Source of the DNA: Anolis sagrei
Lineage: Eukaryota > Chordata > Lepidosauria > Squamata > Anolidae
Reading direction: 5' to 3'
Assembly (NCBI RefSeq): GCF_037176765.1
Contig: NC_090023.1
Coordinates: 198,052,006-198,116,005 of the forward strand
Length of the DNA: 64,000 bases
Below the pieces are notes generated by a model. That model had not been told where the DNA came from, made no database searches, and saw only the letters and a program-made list of their open reading frames with translations. The first letter of the stretch is position 1, and each line of letters starts with the position of its first letter. A program made the translations under genes and the position numbers. Positions 34,681 to 44,927 of this stretch are shown here, piece by piece.

Positions 34681-34915
34681 TTGGAGGACAAAGTGCTATG
34701 GGATCATTATTCCGGGAAGGCACACTGGAACAGCCACGTCTTCAAGCTCCTCCTGAAGACTGCCAGAGTTGGGGCCTGTCTGATGTATTTAGGGAGTGAA
34801 TTCCAGAGTCAAGGGTCCACCACTGAAAAGGCCCTCTCTCTCGTCCCCACCAATCGTGCCTGCGATGCTGGTGAAAATAAGGTTGCCAATCCTGTTAGGC
34901 CATTCCTGTAAGAGG
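34681..34915 (-). mobile_element. L2-type LINE fragment
   Basis: Contains the same ORF2 terminal blocks as the neighbouring L2 copies (gtcttcaagctcctcctgaa; ctctcgtccccaccaatcgt) on the minus strand. Confidence 0.7.
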
Positions 34916-35153
34916 TCATTCTTCACAATATGGTGGAATAGGCAAAATATAAACCTCACCACACTCCTCAGACTGCTCCTTTTCTATCTTCTCCCATCTG
35001 CAGAGATGGAGAGAGTAGAGAGACTGTTTTCCTAGAATGGACTATGCTCTCATCTTTTGCAATTCTACTCAGAGTTGATTCCTTTTAAATACATCTTATC
35101 TCCAGCTCCATCCACCTTTTAAATGCATCTTAATCTATCATATCTCTCCCTCA

Positions 35154-35532
35154 ATGGGTTTTCACCATATCTTGGTGAGGGGGCTTGCATGTTCCAATGA
35201 ATCTGCAGGCGTAACCACTGGAGTCATGTACTCCCAGGAGAGGCTGCAGGGGAGGTTCCAGACAATGCACATTCCAAAGACCTCAATGGCGGATCAGGCA
35301 GAAGACAACATGGTACAAGTTACAACAGTTGTGAAGGCGGAAGAAGGCTGCAACAGATTGAGATGCCACTATTGTCGTGTTAACTATGCCACTGGTTGGG
35401 ACCCTCACTCTGTGAAGCCTGTGTGTTGATCAGCCATGTGCCAACCTCCACATATTAAAAAAACCTCTCATACAGGCATTTTCCAACAACTTGGAAGGCC
35501 ATCATACTTGGACAATGAGAGATCACCTAAGA
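35154..35532 (+). mobile_element. Short derivative sharing a 3' end with the 8.7-9.66 kb LINE
   Basis: The last 30 bp (acttggacaatgagagatca, ctaag) match the end of the RTE-like LINE at 9620-9655 (acttggacaacgagggatcg, cataag), and tgagatgccactattg resembles its finger-coding part. The preceding 300 bp hold a 91-codon frame (35154-35429) with a Cys pair (LRCHYCRVNYATG) but no RT. It may be an internally deleted copy or a SINE-like partner. Confidence 0.45.
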
Positions 35533-35710
35533 AGAAACATATTATTTACTTTTCTGCTCCCCCACCCCACAGAGACCCAAAGTGGCTTAAATAAGAAGGT
35601 AGACAATGCAACCATTGACTTATATAAAAAGGTAGACAATACAACCATATACATCTCTATTCAAATATCAGTCCCATTTACTTCAAGGAAACCAAATCCC
35701 AGATAAACAA
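35533..35710 (-). mobile_element. L2-type LINE 3' fragment
   Basis: Terminal block cccccaccccacagagaccc aaagtggctta on the minus strand, followed by AT-rich 3' UTR sequence. Confidence 0.5.
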
Positions 35711-38700
35711 GCACATAATTACTAACTTTTAAGCACCAGTTTAAAATTAGAGTTAAATGTAGCACTGGAAGATGAAATCCTTGAGTGTTGAAGGGAAACT
35801 TATTCCCTTTCCTTCAGCCAGTTTTCTGTTTAGATTCCCAATCCTGCAAGAAAAAAAGTGGAGTAAAGCTTGAATAAAAACATGACAAGCCTTGCTGTTA
35901 TATTCTTCAAAAGTAATTTGAGCACCTTAAGGTAGGTTGTGTTTAAAAAGAACCTGGAAGTGTGCTTTATATGCCTGTGCTTGCTGCAAAAAAATCTGAA
36001 TGGATTATTCCTGATTCTGATTCACAGCATCTCTCAATGCCTATCCAACCAAAACAGTGAAGTATTTCAGGTCTTGTGTCTTCATCAAAATCAATTCCAG
36101 TTCACCTGTGTGATTAGAATTGTTCAGTTTTAGATTAAGTTGGGATTAATTTAAGAGTGGGTTTTGTGCCATTTTGTTTAAAAGGAGGGGTTAGTTCAAT
36201 AGCAAATATCAATCTCTATTTTGAAAGCCACAGTCAAATAAACATTAACTGATTTCACACTGAGGGTCTGGAGAACTGTACCCAACCCAGAACGCTGTGA
36301 CCTGAATGAAAAAGTTTCAGTTACTTCCGAATGTGCCAAATTCTTCTCTCTTGATCTACTCAGGTAAACTATTTTTGTATCCTAACCTTGCTCTAAGAAA
36401 TTCAAGGTGTGATCACAATATCTCTCCAAAGGATCTCTGGATAAGAGCTGGTCTTGTCATCTTGGAAGATTCATGGAACTCAGACTAATTTCTTCCTGAT
36501 CTGAGTCCAACCCCTAGACTTCTGATGGATAGTATTTCTGGTAATGGAAAATCTGAAATAGATGCAACATGGATTCATTAAATTGTGATCTAATTTACAA
36601 TTCTCATTATGTTGACATTGGCTAACATGTTTTAGAGATGGCCAAGAAAATGTTGAAAAGCTGGTGGAGAACCAAATCAGGCAGACAAAACAGCATTCAT
36701 TTTTATATGTCAATTATGTGTGAGAAAAATACTGATTGATCATTAGTGTGATGATATGCCTATCTTTAATCCATGAATAATGCATCAATAAAAATAATTC
36801 TTGCATGCATTCACTGAAGGGTAAAATCACTGAAGGTCAGTTTGTATGTAATCAGCTATTTGCTTTTAAAGTATAAACCTGAAGTGTTCAAGAATCCAGA
36901 TTACATTTAATGCTTCATTGATAGGTCAAGGAGCTATTGACCACTGCTGAATTAATGGAGGACTCTTCTGACTGAGGACTTTGCTCACTTGAATCAAGGT
37001 ACATTTAATTCGTTTTCTAAACCATTGAGTACAAATGGGAAAACTAAGATCATAGGAAAGTTCTTGTGAAGTCTTGGCCCTGCCTTCTCCTCTTTTCTGC
37101 TTCAGTTTTCCCTGTTTATAGGCCTTCCCAATAGTGTAGGTAACTTCCTTTGTATTAGTTTTTGGGTGGAGCTTAAAATCCCCCAGAGGCCAGTCTTAGT
37201 TGGTCCATTCCATTTCCCTGTATAGCGCTCTCTTGCTGGACTCCTCTTTCTACAGCAGAGCTACTGTGACTTAGGCTTGGGATTGTCAGGCAATCCTAGG
37301 CTCAAGCAATTCAAACAGGCATTCTTAGCACCTGCATTTAGCAGTATTATTATACCACCAGTCCAAAGGACAGCAGAAGCTTTCGGTCAGTCTAAGCTTC
37401 ACAGTAAAGAAGATTAAGACAGTTTATAAGCAACAACTTGTAATCCATCGCTTTGCATCAGAGGCAGAAGATTCCAAAAAGATGACTGCAGTTATCTTAT
37501 GATAGTCCCGGGTGGAGTTAACCCTTTATTCATCTTGTTTCAGTAAACTAATTTGGCTGTCTTTTCACCTTACCTCAAAGTGCTTCTGTCTGCTAAGGGT
37601 CTTAATCTTAACAGAAGGTATATACAGAGGCAGCCCTAGGTAATTTTCAACAGTAAGCAAACAGTATCCCCCCCCCCCCCCCCAACCAATCACTGATATA
37701 TATTTTCTGTTTGTTGCGGGAGTTCTGTGTGCCATATTTGGTTCAATTCCATCATTGGTGGAGTTCAGAATGCTCTTTGATTGTAGGTGAACTATACATC
37801 CCAGTAACTACAACTCGCATATGTCAAGGTCTATTTTCCCCCAAGAGCGCCTCAAGAGTGCCTCTGGGCAAAATCAACTATATTGCAAATGCTTACTTTA
37901 TGTAATGGGTTGAGCCGCCCCTGGGTATACAGATGGCCTCCAAGTAAAGCCAGACAATATAGTTTCCCCAAAGGCTTGAGCGTGCCATCACAGTTCTGAA
38001 GATGCTGTGATTTGGTTCAATATGGTAACATGTCAACTTGAGGAAAACACAAAGGATTTTCTCAAAAAATGTTTTCTTACTTCATTTTATGACTCATAAT
38101 CGCATAATTGCACTATTAAAGAAAATATATTTATAAAACTAATAGCAAGCAAAATAAAATGTAGTTCTCCTCAGTGTTGCTCTCTAAGGTTTGAGAGAAT
38201 AGAAAAATTCAATATAGCTAGGGATATCTATGTTTTGTCACACTGTAATTTACAAAGAGGTTTCAGTGTTTTCTTTTTAATTTATTGTCTTAATACAGTA
38301 GTTTAAATCTGGAACATGGTTATCAACTTTCTCCATGCAAATCAGATTTTTTTTTTTTGGAATTAGAAATAGAAGAAATGGTTTTTAAAATCATTGTAAT
38401 AAATTTTAAAGTATAAAGGCTTCGACCTTTCAAGCTTCAGCTGATATTTCACTTCAATATGTAAAATTCGGTAACTGCAAAAAATTAAAAGTTATGCCTC
38501 AGAAGCTTTTGGTCACTTTTCAGTTTCACTGGACTTGATATTGATGGTGTAGACCCATTAAATGATGAATGATGAAACACCATTTAAGCAGCAAATCTCC
38601 TTGATTCAATGGATTTATTCTAGCTGGGATCAACATTTTGATTCAAGTTATAATCTATAGCAGAGATGAACAGTCATGCCCTCCAGGTGATATTGGATTT

Positions 38701-38835
38701 GAACTTTCAAAAGCTTTAGTCAGCATTGATAGTGAGGAAGGAACATAGGACCCATAGTCCAAAAATATCTGGAATGCTACATTTTCCCAACTTTGATCTA
38801 CTTCTTACAAAATTTGTCTCATTCTCAATAGAAAG
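35711..38835. other. Longest repeat-poor stretch (about 3.1 kb)
   Basis: No coding exon, RNA gene or repeat family recognised, apart from a poly-C run at 37667-37683. Frames are at most 77 codons. The segment 37080-37620 is slightly richer in GC and could be an LTR-class relic, but no paired repeat was seen. Confidence 0.3.
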
Positions 38836-38881
<46 letters not shown>

Positions 38882-38882
38882 A
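38836..38882. repeat. (AAT)n microsatellite
   Basis: About fifteen uninterrupted units. Confidence 0.9.
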
Positions 38883-38999
38883 ATTCTATTGCCACCAACA
38901 TTGTAGTTATGTGGGATTTTTCCCTTCAGTCTCACATTTTCATTGTCAACCAGCTATTTGACTATGGAATACATCTACTTGCTAGAACTGATGCAGCTT

Positions 39000-39335
39000 G
39001 ATACAACTTTCAGCCTCATCAGACTGGGACTCATCAGACTGACCAGCACATGCTTTGGTGGCATGTGCTGGTTCATCCCTAGTTGACCCATGAAGCCCAC
39101 CGGCTTCTATGTCATGACACAAAGGAACTTCCAATGATGCTCTGCCAAGCTCCATTGGCTTCCCTTATTACACTAGGATTAATGAGGGGATGCTGTGGTT
39201 GATGTTTCCCCCTTTGGGATCGACTTAAAGTTAAAATGGGTGGTCCGAGGCGTGGGGTGATGGTTTCCCCACGGCCCCTGACATTGGTTGTTGGATTCGT
39301 CACAACGTGTGGCGATTCCAACGGCCTGTGTAAAG
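39000..39335. repeat. MITE-like repeat (relative of 1590-1885)
   Basis: Contains cctcatcagactgggactca, a gcatgtgctggttcatccct block and the ggggtgatggtttccccac / cgtgtggcgattcc block shared with 1800-1880. Adjacent sequence to 39470 resembles the palindromic MITE family at 4228. Confidence 0.45.
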
Positions 39336-39502
39336 ACTGCCATGTCATTAAACTGCCGTGACTCAATGCTATGGAGCCATGGGAATGGTAGTTTTACAAG
39401 CCTTCTCTGTCAGAGTGCTGGTGCCACACCAAACGGGACATCCTAGGATTCCATGCTTAGTATATTAGATCATGTGATTTTAATGTTAATATTAAGATGT
39501 TT

Positions 39503-39835
39503 GGGAGCCCCCGGTGGTGCAATATGTTAAATCGCTGAGCTGCTGAACTTGCTGACCAAAAGGTTTGTGGTTTGAATCCAGGGAGCGGGGTGATCTTCCG
39601 CTGTTAGCCCTAGCTTCTCCCAACCTAACTGCTTAAAAACATGCAAATGTGAATAGATCAATAGGTACCACTTTGGTGGGAAAGTAATGGCGCTCCATGC
39701 AGTCATGCTGGCCATGTGACCTTGGAGGCGTCTACAGACAACGCTGGCTTTTTGACTTAGAAATGGAGACGTGCACCAACCCCCAGAGTCAGACACAACT
39801 AGACTTAATGTCAGGGAAAAACCTTTACCTTTACC
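39503..39835 (+). repeat. Sauria-type SINE with 13-bp target duplication
   Basis: Head gggagcccccggtggtgcaa, BovB-like tail with terminal (acctttt/accttt) units. Exact TATTAAGATGTTT at 39490-39502 and 39836-39848. Confidence 0.93.
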
Positions 39836-40107
39836 TATTAAGATGTTTTAAATTCTATGTTCAAATTGTCTAAATGTTTGCTTATGTTCTATGTTAATAT
39901 GATTTTAATGGTTTGATTTACAGTTATATGTCATTGTTTTAGTTATTATATTTTTTTCTGTATGTATGTATGTATGTATGTATGTATGTATGTATGTTGG
40001 CATTGAATCTTGCCATTGCTTGATGTACACTGCTTTGAGTTCCCCCAGGGGTTGAGAAAAGCGGTATATAAATGCAGCAAATAAATAAATAAATAAATAA
40101 ATAATAG
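39836..40107 (+). mobile_element. L2-type LINE 3' UTR and tail
   Basis: Ends with the L2-style terminal block (gtacactgctttgagttccc, gagaaaagcggtatataaat) and (AAAT)n at 40078-40105. A (TATG)n array at 39957-39997 lies inside. The preceding SINE appears to be inserted in its 5' side. Confidence 0.65.
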
Positions 40108-40262
40108 TATTTGGATGGGAGACTGCCAAAAAGTACCAGGTGCTGTAAGATATTTTTCTGGGGAAAGAACCATGAATATTTCTTGCCCAAGAAAATTCCA
40201 AGAAATTAATAGGATTCCCATAAAATGACAGGTGAATTGAAAGCACATACACATCTGGACTT
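40108..40262 (+). repeat. 5S-rRNA-derived SINE fragment
   Basis: tatttggatgggagactgcc and taccaggtgctgtaagat match the last 45 nt of vertebrate 5S rRNA (GTACTTGGATGGGAGACCGC ... GGTGCTGTAGGC). It is followed by a SINE body and a tail (gacaggtgaattgaaagcac) like that of CORE/RTE-linked SINEs. The first ~75 nt of the 5S part are missing. It is therefore a truncated SINE3-type element, not a 5S gene. Confidence 0.8.
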
Positions 40263-40329
40263 GATGCACTAATTTACTGGGATGTTAGATGATAACTGAG
40301 GAATAAGTGACTTTTTCTAATCCTGGTGC

Positions 40330-41013
40330 TTATAGGACTTCTTCACATGGGGCATTTTTGCCGCATTTTACTGCTTTTATGCACGGCAAGGACGGGGCCT
40401 GGCGTGCACCATCACATGACACATGGCAGGACCTGGCCACATTCCTTCAAAAATAGAGGGGAAGCAACAAAAGGTGCTTTCTTCTCTACTACAGGGAAGA
40501 AAGTGTAGTTTGGGTAGCTCTGGTGGAGCTACCTGAACTTTCCTCCACTTTTTGTTGTGTGACGGCAGAAAGTGTGGTGAGGCAATATGCATTGCCATGC
40601 ATTGCCACTCTTTCTACCATCTGATGGGGGAGGGAAAGGACACCAAAGCACCCTCTCCCATTTCCTCTATGTGATGAAAACAGGAGGGAGGGTTTGCGGG
40701 GCACCACAAGCTGCCCCACATGCCTTCCCTTTTGCAGGTGATTCCTGGCGCAACAGCATGGCTGTTGGAGCTCAGCCTGTGATTGTGTTTAAGGGTCAGG
40801 ATACTTTGGATGTGGGGAATGATGACAATGAGGTTCATGAAGGTAATGATGTTTCCAATTATATTGATGCAGAGAATGACCAGGAGGTCCCTGTTCAAAG
40901 TATTTTTTTTTCCATGAGAATGTTCCTGAAGGGTGTGGGTATGATGGTGTGCTCCCTGAATTGCTACCAGAGAATTCCCATGATTCGGAGCCTGAGAACA
41001 GCTTAGCACCTGG
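40330..41013. other. Unclassified repeat-like stretch, possible retroelement fossil
   Basis: Overlapping frames of 139 and 161 codons on opposite strands exist, but neither shows a known domain. Together with 41306-41935, which carries an AATAAA signal near 41815, the segment resembles retroelement-derived sequence. No repeat pair or hallmark protein was found. Confidence 0.2.
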
Positions 41014-41297
41014 CAGGCCCGTAGCCAGGATTTCGATTCCGGGGGGGGGGGGGGGGGGCTGAGTTTCTTTCGGGAGGGGCTGAGTCTGAGTGAAAGCAAA
41101 CCTTTTGTATCATTACCCCAATACCCCCATGCATATGGGATATATTGAGTATAGTGATCAGATCATAATATGAATAAACATAGCAGTTTAAATAATGCAC
41201 CAGTAAGGCCTTTTTGCAAACCACCATGAGAATTTCGGGGGGGGGGGGGGGGGCTGAAGCCCCTCATCCTGCCCCCCCCCCCCCGGCTACATGCCTG
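41014..41297. mobile_element. hAT-type MITE with G/C homopolymers (copy 1)
   Basis: Ends CAGGCCCGTAGCCAGGATTT and, at the right, the complement of CAGGCATGTAGCCGGGG. The exact 8-bp duplication GCACCTGG lies at 41006-41013 and 41298-41305. Long G runs (41041-41058, 41238-41252) and a C run (41273-41284) sit just inside the ends. Sister copy at 54083-54406. Confidence 0.92.
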
Positions 41298-41935
41298 GCA
41301 CCTGGGGCAGCTGCAGAAATTAATGAGCAAATAGATAGATGGGATGTTATTAGTCAGAATAGGAAAGCAGATCAGTCTCTCAGGCATTCTGCCAGGCTCA
41401 AAGAAAGAATGATAAGGGATTCAAGGCTAAAATGAAACCCATTTCTGGCTACTTGGGACATAGCGTAATGAGGAGATAAAAGTCCCAAGTACAGGATCTG
41501 TAGTCAGATGAAGCATCATTTGGAATCAAGTCAAGACCTCATTCCTGTTCCTTGGAAGTCTTGCTTGGAAGGATTCATGTGTTAAATGCCTTTGTTTCAT
41601 GTTTCTAGTTCTTGGATTTTACTTTCATGTGTTAAGTACCTTGCATTTATGTTTCCAGTTTTTGGATTTTACTATAGAAGTTTCTGCCTTTGTTTTTCAT
41701 GAACTTTGATGGACTTATTTTCTGGACTATTTGCTCTGGCTTATCTTCCTACCTAATTGGATTTACCTATTATTTTAAAGTGCTTTTTACTACTAGTGCT
41801 TTTTTGATAGCTTCAATAAATGGATTGTATTTCTACTCAGCTGTGTGGTGTTTAAAGTCAGAGGGCTTTCCTGGTCTGGAGTGTAACAATGCCCCGAAAG
41901 GGCCATGCGAAGAGGTTCATAGTAAATGTATCTTA

Positions 41936-42970
41936 TAAAAGTGGAATTGAGATAAATTCCAGTTCTTCTCATCATAATTATTTGATACCGAGCATGATTT
42001 GACATTTGATTCTAAAGTCTGATATCAGAAAAATATATACAAGGTAGGACTGAATAGTGATTCAGTTATAATTAATATTTGACAGTTGGAATTCAAACAG
42101 TATTCAATATCTGTCAACCTTTGCCATTTGCTATATGAAATGTGCTGTCTGACAGTCTTTGGCAGGTGATAATACTTGACTTCCACTATTTGATTTTGTT
42201 TGACAATGTGCTTTTTCTGTTCCACAAATATTTGAACCTCTTCCCGTATGTATGAGGCGAGAACAGCTCTGAATTGGAAATAGTCCTTCCTTGCCAATTT
42301 CTTTGAATATTTATGCCAATGCATCCAAATCAGCTATACAGGACAGGGCTGCTAGGTTGTGATCACATACACATTTATATGGAAATTAGTTACTATGAAA
42401 TAAGTAGGGTTTAATTTCAAATCCATATATTTAAGGTTACAATGTCAAACCTAAGAATAAAAAATCAGGTCAATACAACAAACTCTGGACTTGGCATTGC
42501 AGAAATTAGAAATGCATGCTCAGAAAGAAACGGAGATGTGCTATTGAATAAAGCAATGCTGATGAGGTTAAAATCTGGCCAGGAGATTTGACTTGCATAC
42601 ATTTGTTTAGCCTGGATATTTCCCCTGACTTTGGTGAAAATGCCAAGCAGGATCTAGTTCAAAGGATGATAAAAGAACAATAATCCCTTTGGTCCATGCC
42701 ATGCCCTTAGTTTGGTTTGTTTGTTTATTGGAAATTGGCTCAAGGCTGAGCTGGCTTTCAGCTTTCCGAAAGATTCTCTTAATAAGATATTTATTAGCTT
42801 ACCACTTCATAGTATTTCATCATTCTTCCATAGTTTTATTACTGTTTTCTTGATCTTGCCTCATTACAAAATCTGGTGAATTAAAAAAAACCCTATTCTT
42901 TAGAAAGAGGGTCCTAATAATGTTTGTAGTATCCATTTTTAAGGACTGCTGGCCAGTAGGTTAGTCAGTT
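41936..42970. other. No gene recognised
   Basis: About 1 kb, AT-rich, no feature supported. The 99-codon minus frame at 42025-42324 has no known motif. Confidence 0.35.
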
Positions 42971-42975
42971 ATTTT

Positions 42976-43440
42976 AGAATCATAGAATCATAGAGCTGGA
43001 AGAGACCTCATAGGCCATTCAGTCCAACCCCCTGCGAAGAAGCAGGAAAATTGCATTCAAAGAACCCCCGACAGATGGCCATCCAGCCTCTGTTTAAAAA
43101 CCTCCAAAGAAGGAGCCTCCACCATACTCTGGAGCAGAGAGTTCCACTGCTGAACAGCACTCACAGTCAGGAAGTTCTTCCTAATGTTCAGATGGAATCT
43201 CCTTTCTTGTAGTTTGAAGCCATTGTTCTGCTTCCTAGTCTCCAGGGCAGCAGAAAACAAGCTTGCTCCCTCCTCACGATGACTTCCTCTCACGTATTTA
43301 TATATGGCTATCATGTCTCCACTCAGCCTTCTCTTCTTCAGGCTAAACATGCCCAGCTCTTTAAGCAGCTCCACATAGGGTCTCCAGACCCTTGTTCATT
43401 TTAGTTGCCCTCCTCTGGTTTTGTGAGACCTTTCCAAGAG
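42976..43440 (-). mobile_element. CR1 LINE 3' end with open C-terminal frame
   Basis: The minus-strand frame (43057-43374, 105 codons) reads LGMFSLKKRRLSGDMIAIYKYVRG ... RRFHLNIRKNFLTVSAVQQWNSL ... APSLEVFKQRLDGHL, the conserved C-terminus of CR1 ORF2. The element ends in the CR1 terminus (agaatcatagaatcatagag) at 42976. It is 5'-truncated near 43440, and reverse transcriptase is absent. Confidence 0.92.
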
Positions 43441-43757
43441 TTCGGGTTACACATGACACATGACAAGAAGTTGTTTAACCCAACAACTTTTTTCTGCGTC
43501 TTGGTTTTTAGGCCTGTTCCTGGGGCTATTTGTGGTGCCGATTCAGAGATTTGCACTTAATAGACAACATCAGTTCTAGTATTTTTGCTCTAGTTTCCTA
43601 GATACGGTTAACATGATTTTCTATGGGTGAGCAGATTAAGACTGTTATATGGCATATGTTTTGTATTTCAAAGACTGCAGCAGATAGGGAAAACTGGTGT
43701 CATTTTTTGAATCAGCAGGTCAAATATCCACAGAAACAGGGCTAGCATTTGAGGCAT

Positions 43758-43839
43758 CCAGGTTCCCATTCATGTTTTGTACAACACTAGCCAAAATGTG
43801 TGTTGACTAGTGTTGTACAAAACATGAATGGGAACCTGG
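43758..43839. repeat. Perfect 33-bp inverted repeat with 16-nt loop
   Basis: Arms 43758-43790 and 43807-43839 are exact reverse complements (left arm starts CCAGGTTCCCATTCATG and ends ACAACACTAG). Partial pairing extends about 11 bp outward (catttgaggcat / gcattcaaatg). There is no CA/TA repeat, no coding content and no clear direct repeat. Confidence 0.9.
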
Positions 43840-43924
43840 GCATTCAAATGTTTGGAAGATATCTCTTTCAAACTATTAATTGTGGTAGATGGGGGTGAGG
43901 ACTTTCAGAAAGGCAAATAAATTG

Positions 43925-44100
43925 GTCTGAGTACAATTGATGCCTGAATTGTCCCTTGAAGCCAGAATGATGAAACTGAGGCTATCATATTTTGGACATA
44001 TAAATGCCCGGTAAAGTTTGAAGCAGCAGGAACAGAAGAAGACAATGTTGGATAGACTCTACTAAGGAAGCTACAAGCCCAATTCTTGGGAGCAATAACC
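43925..44100 (+). mobile_element. Old RTE-BovB fragment
   Basis: Broken plus-strand remnants of MMKLRLSYFGHI (tgatgaaactgaggctatca, tattttggacatat) and of the basic RQ..WIDSTKEA block (gaacagaagaagacaatgtt, ggatagactctact), the BovB C-terminus. Much more degraded than 30415-31541. Confidence 0.6.
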
Positions 44101-44109
44101 AACAGCAAC

Positions 44110-44925
44110 GGTTTTCTGTGAATATCTATTGTTCTTTAATTAAAATCTGAAAGAGCTCTGTTGTCAGCTTGCAATATTTCTCTCTTTTAAAGTTCCCTCT
44201 CAATTTTTTTGTTTAAATAAATTGAGTCTCCATCACTAAAACAATGAGCCAGCAAAGATTTTGCTCATTGAGATAGTAGCAGCTCTTTGTTATCCTTAGG
44301 CCCAACAACACATAAATGCTAAATAATACCACCATAACAACCTGAGCCCATAGTGAGTTTGCTATATAATGTGTTCAGGTAGAAAAGGAAGTCCTTTGCC
44401 ATTTCTGTAGCACCTTCTTTAGTTGGAATAGACGTCCAGTCATTGTGGTTGGTGTACTAACCAGTCATTCCCCCTGAAAAAAATAAGTTGTAATTTTTAA
44501 AAATGTGTTGTTCAAACTTGTCAGCTGGCTATTTTCTCAATATACAGCAACTGAATGCTGAGTAACACATAGCATGACATTCCATACCTGTACAAAGGAA
44601 TTCAATATTTCCAAGTTATTTTAGTACTTGACTACATAGGGAAATGTATATCCACACATAGAAAAGGGCAATTGGAAAGAGAATTTCTTTGGTATGTGGG
44701 TATATCAACTGTTTTCCTGAGTTTTAATCTGACCCTCATTAGCTAAAAAATTCTCTTTCATGCCAACATTGTACTCCTTATATTTTAAGTTATCATCTCT
44801 ATACTGCAAAGGGACTATTGACTTCCCCAGTGGTTTGTTTGGAAGCTATGACTGTATTGGGATTAGAGACTATGTTTCTTGTATCTCGTATTAGGTCTAA
44901 TTTTTCTAAATTAGCTCATGGAGAG
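44110..44925. other. No gene recognised
   Basis: No supported feature in about 800 bp. Confidence 0.35.
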
Positions 44926-44927
44926 GC

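Noticed and set aside
40108-40152. 5S rRNA gene
   Set aside because: Only the last 45 nt of 5S are present and they continue into a SINE body, so this is a SINE fragment.
40587-41099. 139- and 161-codon frames on opposite strands
   Set aside because: They overlap each other and a MITE with G runs; no domain, no splice context, and the frame enters a homopolymer.
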